DNA of 64,000 nt from Toxonevra muliebris (GCA_963691655.1 OY829326.1:87723235-87787234), one strand, 5' to 3'. Numbered from the stretch's first letter, positions 12,411 to 25,526 are shown. Translations and numbers: made by a program. The notes: generated by a model from the letters alone, not told the origin.

Positions 12411-12987
12411 TTAAGTGTAACGCCCTGTTATTAATGACTCAGTCTCTAAATCGTCTAAATGTTTGACCGACAGATTCATATAAAAATTCTCATTCATGGT
12501 ACTTTTTCTTGCTTCAGTGTTGTAAAATGCATCCTTAGATACGCCTGACAAGGATAGGAGTCGGTTGTGCACAAGCTTGTAATTGAATAGATTGTAATGG
12601 GATTGAATGAGAACTACGAGTCTTGGTGGAATTCTTTTATTAACATACGAATGCAAGATATTATCCCAACTAACGAAGTCAAAAGCTGTAGAGTAGTTCA
12701 CAAAAGTGATTTAAGGAGAGAATGCCATTCGTTTATTTGCTCCACGATATTTCTTAGTATTTAGCTTGGTCGATTGCTCCAAAAACCTGACTATTCTTTC
12801 CCTAGTGTACTTTTGATTTTATTCTGTTTAACAGGATACTAGATAAAATTAATTCCGAATTGTGATTCCTCTGTAATATCGACAATGCGATAGATCTCCT
12901 TTCCTCATGAATATATGACAGTTTTTCAATTCTCCAAATTGAGCCTAGCATTGGTGTCAGAAGTTCTGCTGTATGCTTAAGATCCAC
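12411..12987 (-). pseudogene. Non-LTR retrotransposon reverse transcriptase fragment
   Basis: Two minus-strand blocks resemble the reverse transcriptase of RTE/Craft-like LINEs. The upstream block (12987-12802) begins DLKHTAELLTPML, like the pre-finger region. The downstream block (12701-12411) carries a relic of the 'KAFDSV' motif (STAFDFVSWDNIL), then IPPRLVVLIQSHYN and KLVHNRLLS, and ends with KHLDDLETESL where an active enzyme would have a 'HLDDLDFADD'-type catalytic stretch. The Asp-Asp catalytic pair is not intact, and the blocks are separated by a frame change and stops. It is an old, dead, 5'- and 3'-truncated copy. The clade is tentative. Confidence 0.6.
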
Positions 12988-13532
12988 TTTAAGAATTGTT
13001 TACTTGACAATCGGAGAGAAGTATACCTTTTCTTAATGGAATTATTTAATTCCATAAAACTTCTCAAAAGCGATCATTAAAAAGCTTCTCCGATAACGGA
13101 GAAGATGTCTGAGCTCATCTTAAAACACTACAAAACTGGACTTTTTGATGAAACGAGTAAATAATTTTAATGTCGTTTCTGTATTTCTATATGCATACAA
13201 AAGATAATATTACACCACATTGTCACATGTCATATTACAATAATTTAAATGACATTCTAATGTCGCCACCGCATTATATTACAATTTCGCTTGTTGGTTT
13301 TGCTATAATATGCCAAGCGCAGTGAGCGCAGTATTAAGTTGGCTGTCCAAGGCCGCAGGAATCAAAGCGCTCCAAATAAACGCACATTCTACTCAAATAT
13401 CAACATCGATTACTGCGAATGGCTGGATCACCTCTGATGTAAATCACTTCACATTGCCTCGAATAATTGAAAACCAAAATAAACAAAATAAATTCTAAAG
13501 AAAAAATCTATTTCCAACGATCGAGTAAAATA

Positions 13533-14922
13533 TTAACCTTCAACCGTTCTTCGTATTAATTTGATACGAATCGCAACTTTCGAATTGAATATTCTTTTTA
13601 AATAAAAACATTTGTGATCAAACTTTTGGCTCGAGGAATTTTTTTTTATCCTCTATCAGAAGTTATTTTTGAAATTTGTGTAGCATGCGCCGAGCGCTGC
13701 CAACAAAAAAAAGTTACACAAAGGGTCCTCGCGTATCAAATTGATACGCATGTGTAAGCGTTACCTTTGTTTACATATTTATATGTGTTAAAGACCTAAT
13801 ACGCCGCCATTTCTTTTTACTTTTCCTTTAGCGCCATTTTATAAAATTGTTACGCGAAGAAAGTACGTTTTCGAGTTGCATTCCGGAGTTGAAGATGATG
13901 CAGAAAGTGATTTCGATTCGTTTGTAAATAGTAGTGATTATATAGCTTCATCAAGTTGTAGTGAAATTGAAAATGAATACGATGCAGACGATTATAATGA
14001 CGTTGAAGAAGACGAAGAAATGCAACAAAAACGAGAAGCAACATGTACTGGACCAACTGACCCAACTGATTTTGTTCTATCAAAAGATAAAACTACCAAA
14101 TATTATTTCGAACCTCCAGCAATAATGTAAAATAGAACAAGCTCTTCATTTGAATTACGAGGAACACCAGGTAAAACATTTTTTTTAATTTTTTTTTTTT
14201 TTCAAAATAGGTCCAACTATCTTCAGCTCAGCTCGATGTACCGTTGTATTGTCGTCTTTTTGATGTTTTGCCTCTAACGAAATTTAAGAGATTAAACGAA
14301 TATGTTCGTTCCGAAAAGAAATTCGTTCAAGGGGCAAAATGGCATCAGCTCATCATGTATTCGACAAATGGCTCAATCGCGTAAAAAAGTGTTACGTAGT
14401 TGGAAATGATGTTACAGTTGATAAATAGCTAATTCCATTTAGAAGTCGTTGTCCATTTACTCAGTACATACCGAAAAAAATATCGTCGCCGTTGACACAT
14501 GCATAGGCAGTAAAAAAACGCGTTCGTTGTGCAAGGTGCAAATACAAACAATACAAAAATCGGTACAGTAGTCGTTTCGACAAATGCAAACATTTTGTTC
14601 TTAATGGGTATTATTTCAAGTTATGCACTGCATGAGTTGATAAACTTTGATTTACTTTCTTTTTCCCTCAATTATTTTATTTTTGTTTCTTGATTCAATG
14701 AATGTTGTTCCAAAAATTGTTTCTTTTTTTTTCAATAAATAGAAAAAGGTTGAAAATTTTCTTGTTAAATTTTGTTTTAAACTACCATTTTTATTATTTT
14801 AAATGATCTGTTTCCATTATGGCTCATATTTACATGAAATATCAATGAAATATCAATGAAGTATCAATTTGATACGCGAGGAACCCTTTAGGCTGGCGAA
14901 ATGAAGAACGGATGAAGGTTAA
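13533..14922 (+). mobile_element. piggyBac-like element, internally deleted, with TTAA duplication
   Basis: TTAA occurs at 13533-13536 and 14919-14922 and brackets 13537-14918. The ends are inverted: CCTTCAACCGTTCTTC on the left and CCTTCATCCGTTCTTC on the right (reverse complement), one mismatch in 16. Subterminal inverted repeats are also present: AAGGGTCCTCGCGTATCAAA near 13718-13740 answers a block at about 14862-14890. At 1382 bp it is too short for a full element of about 2.4 kb, and the central catalytic part is missing. Confidence 0.88.
13861..14641 (+). pseudogene. piggyBac-type transposase remnant
   Basis: Three recognisable pieces remain. The first (about 13861-14130) is an acidic Ser/Asp/Glu-rich N-terminus ending LSKDKTTKYYFEPP, as in piggyBac transposases; no ATG was found at its beginning. 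The second (about 14339-14500) reads HVFDKWLNRVKKCYVVGNDV, then TVDK, a TAG stop at 14426-14428, then LIPFRSRCPFTQYIPKK. This is the region around the first catalytic Asp (codon 14420-14422). The third (about 14509-14641) is the C-terminal Cys-rich domain, RVRCARCKYKQYKNRY and then FDKCKHF. The core with the remaining catalytic Asp residues is deleted. The pieces are in different frames. It cannot make an active enzyme. Confidence 0.82.
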
Positions 14923-16052
14923 TTCCGAAACGATGCGGGGCTCGTTCAGATACATATATAGAGTATTATTTATTAGAGTGGAATGAAAAACACTGTTGCT
15001 TTTAATTTATTTGAATGCAATGGTGCGGAAATGGAGTCGCAAGAATCTGCAGAAGGTATAGAAAAATTGCATTCATTTGGAAGAGAATGCTCAGGCACAA
15101 TTTTGCTGAATATAATTTTATTATAAAAAACGGGATCGTTGATTTTTGCAAAAGTAAAAAAAAAAAATAGAACAGTGCGGGATATGGGGCACTTTATTTT
15201 CTCTATAAAATTAAGTAATTTGTCTATTTAAACTGTTGTTTATTTATTTTAATAAAAAAAAGATTACAAAAGCTGAAAAACCAATGACAAAAACAAAATG
15301 GTACAAACAAAATCGTTAGGATTGTTTAGATAATGGCGATTTTTCTAATATTCACATACTAAAAACTGCAATGTAGTTATTAAAAAAGAAAAAATTCAAA
15401 CCGATTAATGTTAAATATAATCCGGTGTTTTAACGGGCGGCGGCGAATTAAAATTTTATAACTGGTGCGGCTTCATAAAGTGCTAAAAAAAAATAAGATA
15501 CGATGAAATTAAATTCTTGGTATACCACCTATGGAGGTTTTTTGGGACACTGAGTATGCAAATTAAAAAAGAAACTTCGAGTGGGTGAAAATTAGCGGGC
15601 GTGCCCATATATAGAAACACATTTGACGTAGTACTGCATAGGTATATGGTTATGAATATGCGATGTTTTTAATTTTGGAATAATGGTTTATGCTGTTTAG
15701 GGGGGGTTGTCCCAAATCGATTCCCCAAAGGGTAATGGCTATAAGTCCTCCAAAACTCATTGTTTTTGCTAATTTAACAGTTGCACTCTGTAGAGTCGTC
15801 GGCTGATGAGGTTAATGCGTATGGTTAAGTGGGAGATACAAAAGCATAAGTAAAAGTCTACGTTTTTGACATTCCTAAAACCGACCTTCTATTTTTTTCA
15901 GCGAATGACGGGAAACCGAGAGATTTTTTGTTTCTGTTATGATTAGTAAATTAGAAACCATGATTTAGAATGAAAAAATGAATGAAATTTTTATTTTATT
16001 AATCGCAATTTGTGCGAGTACGGATGCCGTTCATCGACGGTTGTCGCTCATT

Positions 16053-16160
16053 TTGTTTTTTTTTTTTTCTTTCTTATTTACCGTTTTTATCTTCTCTTGT
16101 TTGTTTCTTATTTATTTGTTTTTTTTTTTGTTTCTTTTGTTTTTCTTTCTTTTGTTTCGC
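16053..16160 (+). repeat. Polypyrimidine-rich low-complexity tract
   Basis: About 108 bases that are almost wholly T, with scattered C and G, on the + strand. The reading frames across it translate to Phe/Leu runs and are not genes. Confidence 0.8.
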
Positions 16161-16466
16161 CCATTTGACGGTCAGTTTCGAAAAATTTACCGAGTGTTTT
16201 TGTGCAGTCCAGCACACTAACCACTACACCATGTCCACCAGTCAGTAGAGTCAGTGGTACGAAATCTACTGGAATGCATTGTGTTAAACAGTGCTATATC
16301 TTCTATTTTTAATTATTCAGTTTTTTAGTTACTCGAAGTTGTCTCTAAGATGTTAGCTCAGTTCACTCGCTAACCTTTGGCAAAAACTACTGGATAGGCG
16401 TAGACTTGAGCATATAGATGAATCTGCTTTAGCGAAAAATATTTTTAATCGAGTATGTCTAGCGGA

Positions 16467-16489
16467 CAGAGAGAGAGAGAGAGAGAGGG
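16467..16489. repeat. (GA)n microsatellite
   Basis: An imperfect run of about 11 GA units followed by a short G run. Confidence 0.85.
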
Positions 16490-17764
16490 GGAAATGCACT
16501 AATGCCTAATTTATGTCAAATTGACGTTTTAAACTTACAAATTTATTCTTACATACATTTCCATTTAACGAGGTATGTTATGTATGCATACACCAATCGA
16601 TTGTGCATAGGAATTGTTTATACCCTTTCCCTTTGTGTATTGTACACATGTTAATTCCATTTCGCTTAATTTAACCATTATAAGCAATTTTTTCTTAAGA
16701 TAATTACAAAAACAATAATAATAACCAGAAAATAATAAGATGCGAAGAATATGCCGTGCAATGTGGTAATTATAAAATAATTGCAAATGTCGGCAAAAAA
16801 TAATTGTTTGGCAGAGGTTCAAATCGTAACTATGTACATACATACACAATAGGAGTCAGCTACAACCAGACACACGTTTATAAATATGACTAAAAATAAA
16901 CTTAGCCTTGGGAGGGGCTTAAAAAATAAACCACCATTTTGAATAAAACTGTACAAAATTAATTTTTTCAAATAAGAAAATAAACATCATTTTATACCTA
17001 CTATTTACCAAGATTTCAAAATCCCATATGAAAAATGTCTGCCAAATAGTTTTACAGGTCTACTTTGTATAGAAAACGGCAAATATTTGGGGTTTAACCC
17101 AAGCAGTCGTACCTAAAATCAAGGTAAACAAATCAAAAAATGGAATAAAACCCATTTCATCCAGGACTTCATGAGAATTAATTAGAGAACGAAGCTAAAC
17201 TATTAAGGCTTCCTTCGATGATTCTCAAATAAGCCTCAGAGATGAGAACTAACCTTTCACTTTGTTGTCGTAGTTACTGGCAAAATGCTCAATTCTTTAA
17301 TCAGAATGTGCACATTTGGGAATGCAGTGCTTCCCTGATAATTAAAAGAGAAATAAAAAACATTTTTCAGTATTTGAGTAATTCACAGTGTTCTAACCAC
17401 TAAGCGTTTAAATATCCCTAAAAACTACTTACCTATTTTTATTGATCAAAAACATTTCTAAGAGGTTTATATTTATATTTCATGCACAAGTTGCATTCTA
17501 TCTTTGCTATTCGAAAGCCGGACGAAAGGGTTAAAGTAGTTACATTGCTGCGAAATTTTTCATGCATACATTGATTTCGGCCAGTCTTGTTCTTAAATTC
17601 CCTTATAAACACCCTATTAGTGATTAAAAAACTGAATCGCCACAATTGGCACGTTCAAATACAAATGGCAAAAAGGTAGAAGCCGGTGGCATCGGCGGAG
17701 GTGACGGCAGTTCCGATGGTTATTGTTTATAGACATATTATTATATTTTTTTTGAATATTATAG

Positions 17765-19448
17765 GTAGGTACTAGGGATGACAATCCTGGGATTTGCTCT
17801 AAAATTGAGCTTATAAATCCCGGAATTGTAAGAAAAAGAACCGGGATTTTCTGAATTCCAGACACGGTATGTTACTAAAAAGTAAAAGAAAAACCAATTA
17901 TATTAGGTTAGGTTGAGTGGCTGTCTTACGACTCACTTAGGTCTATTCAAGGCTCATTGTGGCTCCACTGGAGCTTTTCCTCTACAGTACCGGAAACAAT
18001 TATAGCTGCGTTAATTGTATGGGAAAACAACAGCAAAGCGGCAGAGATAACACGTATAATTATAGCTGTTATGTATACTTAACAAGTTGTTTAACTACAT
18101 TAAATTCAATTGTGAACTGCTAATAGCGAAACAAGAAGCGTGACAGTTCGGCAAAAACAGAACAGGAAAATATTTGAAATGTCGGCTGTGAAAATAAGTT
18201 ACAATCATCGTTAAATATTCTTATAAAGAGTAAAAACTAAAAACAATGCCCAATGGGATCCATTAAAATTTTTCAGCTCTAGCTGCTGAGCAATTTCATT
18301 GTGAATAACATTATAACGAAGAAGAGACTTAACAACTTGGTCGTTTTATTCGCACATGTTAAACTGACTGGCGAATAAAATACAACCTATATTACTTTAC
18401 AAAACAATATTTTGCACAGTTCGTCATTCAAAATTATGAAATGAAAACGAATGTTTAGAAAATTCGAATTAGGGAACTTACCGCGTTTGAATCTGCAGAA
18501 AGAGCACTGAAGTGGCCACCACGCGAAATAATTGTTGGAAATCAACTACTTTGATCTACAAACTTTTTTTTAAAAATGAAATGCAAATATTTTATTACAT
18601 TGTACAACTATTTCCGGGTCATTGTTTGGGTAGTGAGGAATTCCAGTTTAGAATGAATGTGCGACTAGTAGAGTAAAATCTCCAAAGGATTTGACATTTC
18701 TGGATCGCTGGTTTTTTTTATGGTCTTATGAATTTTTTTCTTTTTAGTGGATTTTGATAATTTTGAATTATTCAGTTTTACGCCCAGCCTTAGTAAACTA
18801 ATGAAAATTTATTTTATTCTTCACCCAAATTGTAGCCAAGGCAACGATGGCCAACTTTTGTTAAGACATCAATACAAAAAAATCATGTTTGAGTTTTCTT
18901 ATCCAATCGAATGTTAATATAAGTGACATTTTCCACATTTTTCAAAACTGTTGTCTACAAACTCGTAATCAACTGAAAATTTCTGGCCATAAATAACTAA
19001 AAAATAAATTCTATGAAAATTAAGACAATTTAAGTGCGCTCTCACATTTCCTACAGATACTCTTTTTGCAACCGTGTGCAGTGTTCTCTATTCTAAAAAT
19101 TTACAATAATCCTCTATTCTTATGCCATATGTTCTCTCTTTATTTTTCATTTTTTTTATAAAGCCAAATTACAAAATTAATTAAAATGAAGAGTTTTTGA
19201 GAGTGTGTTTATTCTACAGAACGCGTGAAACGCATTTATTTATGTTTTGAGACATTCCAGTCAAAGAAATTTTTCAGCTCTAAGAGGCCACACACGACCC
19301 AAAGATAACAAAACACAATAACAGTTTTGGTTTCCATACCATGACTGCAAAAGCGCGTCGTTCTATGTTATATGTATTTTAAATCCAATCACGGGATTGA
19401 AATTTGCATCTAGAAAAGTGTTTCGGGTTCGACATCCCTAGTAGGTAC
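17765..19448. mobile_element. Non-autonomous hAT-like element with perfect 8-bp duplication
   Basis: The direct repeat GTAGGTAC at 17765-17772 and 19441-19448 brackets a 1668-bp element (17773-19440). Its ends are TAGGGATGAC and the reverse complement of GACATCCCTA. An 8-bp duplication plus short TAGGG-type TIRs is diagnostic of hAT transposons. Short CGGGATT motifs recur just inside both ends (near 17844 and 19392), as expected of subterminal transposase-binding sites. I found no hAT transposase or dimerisation-domain sequence, so it is presumably mobilised in trans. It contains a TTAGGTTAGGTT string (17903-17914). Confidence 0.85.
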
Positions 19449-22089
19449 ATATTCAAATTAAACATATGCATAGTTTAAAGAATACTCCGACGTATTTATA
19501 AATATACGGATGTATAGGTAGACTTCCAAATGGATGTATATATATGTGTATGTGTGCATTTAATGTTGTACCTATGGATATTCATGAAAATATGTAAAAT
19601 TATTTTCACTTTTCTTCTGCGAAAAAATGCGGTGAGTGAACAGTGTGAAGCCGGTATTGTTGACAAAGTTTTTCAATTTTTTTCTCTTCATTGTTTGTGT
19701 TATTCATTTAGTTTTTTGTAGTGCTATTGTTTACATTTTTGTTGTTCATTTGTATTCTTTGTTTAGTTTATTTGTAATTTCACTTTTTTCCCGTTGTTTG
19801 AGTTTGGCATAATTTACATAATTTTTATAAAATTTTTATTATTGAAATAATTTTAATCGGTTTCTTCGTTTGCGCTCGAAGGTCGCCAGTGAATTTTTTC
19901 TGTTTGTTATATTTTCAAAAGTATTCATTTAAAATGTTATAATTTTGTAGTGTAATTAGGACCGGTAAGAGCAATTTTGTGTCTGGGTTGGGAATGGGCT
20001 TTGCAGTTTTTTCAGATCAAATAGGAAAATCCCGTCCGGTAAATTTGTTACCGATTGAATAAAATCTGTCTGTCCGTTCTTTGCGCCTGATTGAAGAACA
20101 TTTTGTTAGCGAGTCTTTAAAGCATAATTAATTAGTAGAGTCCAGTCCAAGAAAAAAATGTATTACTCATATATGTGTATTCCGTTTGCATAGCTACAGC
20201 GATAAGAAATTTAAATATAAAACTGTAATTACACTATTCTACAGTGAAAGTTAACTTTTCAAGTGACCTAGTTGTAAGTCTAGTAAAAAGAAACCATACA
20301 ATACCATAACCATTCCAATTACCCTCAAAATGTGAGCTTTGGGCCAAAAAATCTATTTTCACAGGTGCTGTATAAACGCAAAGTTAAAACTTTATCATAT
20401 TTCATTCTGTTTTAAAGACATGTATGTATTTTGTTTCAAAGAGAAGAGAAAGACGCTTTTAAGAGTGTAAAAAATATTAGATTATTTTGAAAAATACTGA
20501 AGATGTAGTCCCACGTATCCTCATTAGCCATTGTGGAAATTGCCATTTTGTGGAATACTTAGACATGAAATCTACTCGAAACGCACTTTAAAGTTGTTTT
20601 GAAATTGATGAGCATGGAGAAGGGTTCATTTCTCTCATGGGTTGTCACTAATATCCGAGCTTAAATCCTTGAAACCTACTTCGGAACCTCGAAACATAGA
20701 GTGGGAAGATCTGGGAAGAACTGGGATAGATTTGAAATAAAAGTGGGAAATGGCACCCAAGAGGATATTCATCAATCTAACAAAGTCAATGCCTAGCAGA
20801 TGTGAAGCAATGAATGTAAATAAGGGATATCATAAAATTTTTTTTTGGGAATTTTTTTCAAAATTTTAAGTTTCCCATTATATAATTTAATCATTTAAGA
20901 ACAAATTAAATCTACTTTCTTTTAAATACAAATTAATAAAAGTCATAAAAACGTAATAAGAATGTTATGCCAAGATTTGTTCCTTTTGTTTTACACAGTA
21001 CTGTATGTGCTTAAATAATGACTTCATCCATTTTCACAAAATTGCATTTATTTTTATTCTTATCAGTAGGAAATTCCATATAAGGGTTCGACAACAAGCG
21101 AAGAACAACCTCTCAGCTGGATACACTCATTGCTTTGGAATTTCAATTCATTGTTACAGTTTAGAGCTTAAAAAAGCTATGATTAAATTATGAAAATATT
21201 TTTATTTTCAAAAAATGCAACTAAAAAATAGGCATTGTTATCGTTGAATGTTACAGTCGGTAATGTGAGGCGTTGACTGAATTTCAATAAAAAATTATAA
21301 GAATAATATGCACAAACACATACAAAATATGACTAAAGAAATTAAAGAAATTTTCTATGGGCGATGACAGCTCAAACTCAATCGCGGAAGAATAGGAAGA
21401 ACATACACAATACTGAAAATTTTATATTTAAATATAAAAAATATGGCATGAATGAAAAATATAATATTCTGACAGATTTGTCACTTCAGTTTCAACAGCA
21501 TGAACTGAATACAACAAATACACAATGAAGCAACGCGAGGAGGTTATATTGTATGAGCCACAATGTGACATCGCACTAAATTAGCCGCCATTTCAGTTAT
21601 GGAAGCGAAGATGTGGTTTCATTGTTTGATATAATAGAAGAATCGGTAGAATTATTCAGAAGTATACATGTATATATATGTATATAGGAAATCCGGCAGA
21701 AAATTACTTAAATACATAATTCCCAAAACTAAAAATAATATTCATGCTCGACATCCCCACTGAACTCCAATAACACTAATGAGTTGAGGACCGAAAGCCA
21801 AGCACTCCCCCCTGAGACAATGAGGAAGACTCCAAGCAATTTTTAAACGAGATTCGTCCAATAAGGCTGTTTGCTGTTTCTTATGTATGAACCATACTTC
21901 GAAACGAAAAAAAGTATCAGATTAAAGATAAGCGATCCCCAATCAAATACTGCTCACAAAGTTTTCAAATCGGTTCAATAGTTTAGGTGTAGAACGCCAA
22001 AATATGCAAAAATCACCATTTTGACCAATACATTGTATTAGTTTTTGGTAGAAAGAAGAATATATGATCGCATTCAGGATATGCCTTTT
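19449..22089. other. AT-rich presumptive intron, no gene seen
   Basis: No coding or RNA gene was recognised. The short reading frames (for example at 19530-19721 and 21005-21193) have no domain content. Confidence 0.4.
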
Positions 22090-22645
22090 AATTGTTACTT
22101 TACAAATCGGTCCCAAATTGTCACCAGAAAACAGTTCCCGAAAAAAAAGTTTGGCAACATCTTTTTAACCCTTTCAGTACATGTTTTTAATTGAGTTCGA
22201 AAGAAACCATTTGTGTTAAATTTATGATTACCTACAATTTCTACAACAAATTAAAAAATGTTTCACTCCTATGAATATCATTGTTTGTCCGCTATTAAAG
22301 ATATAGACAAAAATGGGTTAACTCTTTTTCCTCAATTTTTAGATTTTTATATTCTCCTATCTTTTGCAAACATACTTGAAAAGCAATATTTGCATTTAGC
22401 AATAAATTAAAGATGTTTTTATTAAAATAATGCAAACAGATCTGATAATCAATTTCTGCACATAGATTTTCGACTTGACTTTAAGGACAAAACTCTTTTA
22501 AAATCAGGGAGTATACCTAACAGAATGGTATATATATAATGTAATTAGTAAAATTTTTATTGCATCTGTTTTATGCCGGAGTAAAGTGATTGTTACCGTG
22601 TGGTAACAATATACTGAAAGGGTTAATGGTTTGGCGATATACTGT
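22090..22645. mobile_element. Diverged MITE copy interrupted by another MITE
   Basis: The left part (22090-22168, with TCGGTCCCAAATTGTCACCA and TTTGGCAACATCTTTTTAA) matches the inside right half of the MITE at 26795-27168. The right part (22623-22645, TGGTTTGGCGATATACTGTA) matches that MITE's right terminus. The two are separated by the TTAA-flanked element at 22169-22622. About 60 bases present in the 27-kb copy are missing at the junction, and the left TIR was not found. It is a partial copy. Confidence 0.65.
22169..22622. mobile_element. piggyBac-type MITE (454 bp) nested in another MITE
   Basis: TTAA lies on both sides (22165-22168 and 22623-22626). The element begins CCCTTTCAGTA and ends with its exact complement TACTGAAAGGG. 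The interior is AT-rich with no transposase. TTAA plus a CCC-starting TIR fits the piggyBac superfamily. A second family member in reverse orientation lies at 36836-37220. The two minus-strand reading frames near 22504-22758 fall within it and its flank and are not genes. Confidence 0.8.
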
Positions 22646-25526
22646 AAGTGTGGAAACTTTACACAGAAGGCAACGAGAGTTCGGTCTGTATAGGAGACGA
22701 TCAGCCATAAAGCCATTATTGACAGAATGGATGGAAGGAAACAAATCAGACAAATCAAACTGAATTTGCTATTCTTTTGATATCGTAAAAATGGATGGTT
22801 TCATGTTCTGAGATCCTAGTTTGAATTCAAAAACAATATTTTCTCACATATATATCCACATCCGATTTTTACTCCAAATGCCAGTTTTGGGGATTTTCTG
22901 AATAAATTTACTATTTTTGCCAAAAAAAGACCAAAGTGTTAGACAAAAATTTTCCTTACACCTTTTCCTATAATAGATTCTCAGACCTAATATCCGAAAA
23001 AACGACCAACTTCAACGGGCTGTACCGAACGCCCAACCAAGACTTTTGGCAAAAACCTAGATAGGGTTTTTATTGTTAGGTCAAGTACTTTTCAGCTATC
23101 ATAATCTTTATGCTGGATCCGAACATGACCCCATATACATATTTCGATGATATTAGAGTTTATCGACTAGAATGATCAGGCGTGACACATTTCGTATAAA
23201 TATTTTTGATTTGCGGTGAGTGATTTTCCAATAGTTTAAATTTATAGTAAAAATAGTAAACATTTTAAAACAAATTCTGAAGAGGCAACTCATTGAAATG
23301 CAGAGTTATATGAAGACTTAAATACTGAATTTTTATATTATTTCGTATAATTGTATTAAGTGTTTCAACCAAAAATAAATTAGAATAAACATCTAACCAC
23401 CCATTTTCCTCTTATACTTAATTTGTGATGATGGATTATTAGTTTTTACTATTGGTTTATTGGAAAAATGAAAACATCGAAAATACTAAAAGAACCTAAG
23501 AAATATGGATTTTTGTGATTTAATAGATATGTACAGGAGGTTGTACCATGGACCGCGGTCTAATTCGAGAAAGATCTAAAATCGAACCACCCTATTATAC
23601 ATGAAACAAACTAATCCTAGTTTATACCTTCAAAATATACCAAATATTTTTATTTCTATTCTATATTTTTGTTTTAATTAAAAAGTAATGAAATAACTAT
23701 GTAAGTAGGGTGTTTTTTCTCGCACTTTTGTTCATTTTCCTCCCAAAAATAAGAAAAAATACGTTGACTAAAATAACATCAGTTATAAACGATTTTCTTA
23801 AAATTGGGCGTGGTGCGGTTTTTTTGACCGCCAGTGTATATTATTTGTTAATTATAAATAAATTTCATTGAATCAATCAAACTCTTTCCCCGATGCTAAG
23901 CAGTAGGGCTAAGCATGAACACAGCATCAGTTATGAGTCAAAAATTTGTGGAAAAACAAGAAAATCGATATTTTGATTTAATTTGAGATAAAAATAAAAA
24001 AAAATTAATAAAATATTTCCCGTTTTTTTTTTTAATCAATCGAAAATTTGAGAACTAGATGGTTAAGAAAAGATTTTTGCCTTTAAAAGTAAGTAGCGAA
24101 ACGGATTATTGGGAAAACACACAAACTTCAGATGGCTCACAAATTCTACTTTTCAAAAAATAAATGCATACAAACATTTTAAAAAATGGTTCATTAGATC
24201 GAATCATGAATGTACATTTTTTCAAAATTCGCGGGTGTATCTAGTATGAAGAAATTCCAAGCGGAGCCCTCTTCGTCTCCGTAAAAAAAGAGGAAGTTCA
24301 AGGGATTTTTAAAATAGGAAATTAGCTTTCCTATAAGAAGTGGCTAAATAACCTCAAGGGGTTTACATTCTCATTATATGTAAGTTTATGTAAAACTCTA
24401 CCTATATATCACTCTCTAAACAGCAAATACAAAGAGCAAATTAGGTTCACAAAACCAGAAAACCAAAACCAGAAAACCAGATTTGTGAAAAATAACGTAT
24501 GATATTAAAAAAAAGCAGAATAATCAGGAAAAAATGCCATTTCGCCCTGTAATTTAGAAATCTCATGAGATAATATAAATTGATAGGTAAACTGCAAACA
24601 TTACAGCCCAAACTTTTATTATTACAGTTTCAGAAAGGAAAATATTCAAAGTGGCCTGGAAAAAATTTAGTTGGTAAAAAATACTGAATTATTATTGAAA
24701 TATTCTATGGTCGGCAATTAAAAACTACGAGGCAAATCGTAAAAATTGATGAAAATATTCTCATTTCATTGTTTTTATTTTTTAGATCACACATTTACTT
24801 TGTTTTATACACAAAATATTTTTCTATATATTATTATTCAATAAAATAACTTTCAAACCGATTGGTTGGCTCCTTGGTTGTTTCTTTGTTGAATGAGAAT
24901 TTTTGCATTATTTATCGGTAACCTTTTACAGGAAAATAGTAAGACTTGGGATGTTTACACTATATTAAACTAATTTTTTAATATTTTGTTGACAAAAGTC
25001 TCTAGCTTGAAGTAATATATTGGAGTCCATTTCATAATTGTATCGAACAGTTTCCCATTGAACCATTGAAACCGAAACACCATCATTTTCTGAATTACCC
25101 TAGAATAATGAAGATAGCTGGTCGAGTTGTTTGCTTTTGGTCAATGCGATTCGAAAGTAAACATAGGGAAAAAAACAAAATATCTTATGACTCTAAACAT
25201 AGGGAAGAGAAAATAAAATTCTATGACTTTGCAATTATTGCTGAGTTTTGATATTAAAAGTATTATTAAGCTTAGTAAAAATTCCATTTCCAATTTGATA
25301 ATTTACAAAATCACACTGTAAAAATTGATTTGAAACTCCAATAATATTAACTGTTCTGTGAAGTACAATGTTCTTATTAATTCGTAAATTTTATTGATTC
25401 ATTCTGGATATTATAAATTAAACTCAAGGCAATTACTGTTTGATCACAATCAATTATTAAAGTTTTTCGCCTACTATCCGGGCAAGACAGGGTAAAACAA
25501 TGAATTTTTACAGTATATTTTCTCCG
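22646..25526. other. AT-rich presumptive intron, no gene seen
   Basis: Includes a probable isolated Tc1-like terminus at about 23720-23837 (listed separately) and a small tandem of AAAACCAG/AAAACCAA units at about 24452-24480. No exon was recognised; the frame at 25066-25251 is low complexity with a short internal repeat. Confidence 0.4.
23720..23837 (-). mobile_element. Isolated Tc1-like terminus
   Basis: Read on the minus strand from 23837, the sequence starts CACTGGCGGTCAAAAAAACC next to a TA, which looks like the outer end of a Tc1/mariner-type element. No partner terminus was found in this window, so this is either a truncated end or a coincidence. Confidence 0.35.

Larger units (their letters stand above)
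14923..17764. other. AT-rich presumptive intron, no gene seen
   Basis: Contains a polypyrimidine stretch (about 16053-16160, mostly T with TTTC/TTTG), a GA microsatellite at 16467-16489, and a lone Pol III A-box-like sequence on the minus strand near 16206-16237 without a B box. No credible exon was found. Confidence 0.4.

Noticed and set aside
13310..13498. 62-codon frame MPSAVSAVLSWLSKAAG
   Set aside because: No recognisable domain. It lies next to the piggyBac insertion in DNA with a repeat-like feel; a solo LTR was considered, but no matching ends were found.
16206..16237. tRNA A-box-like sequence on the minus strand
   Set aside because: No B box and no cloverleaf downstream. It may be a scrap of a SINE head, but there is not enough to call.
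17903..17914. TTAGGTTAGGTT, like the insect telomere repeat TTAGG
   Set aside because: Only two to three units, inside a hAT element, and Diptera have lost TTAGG telomeres. It is treated as part of a dispersed repeat.
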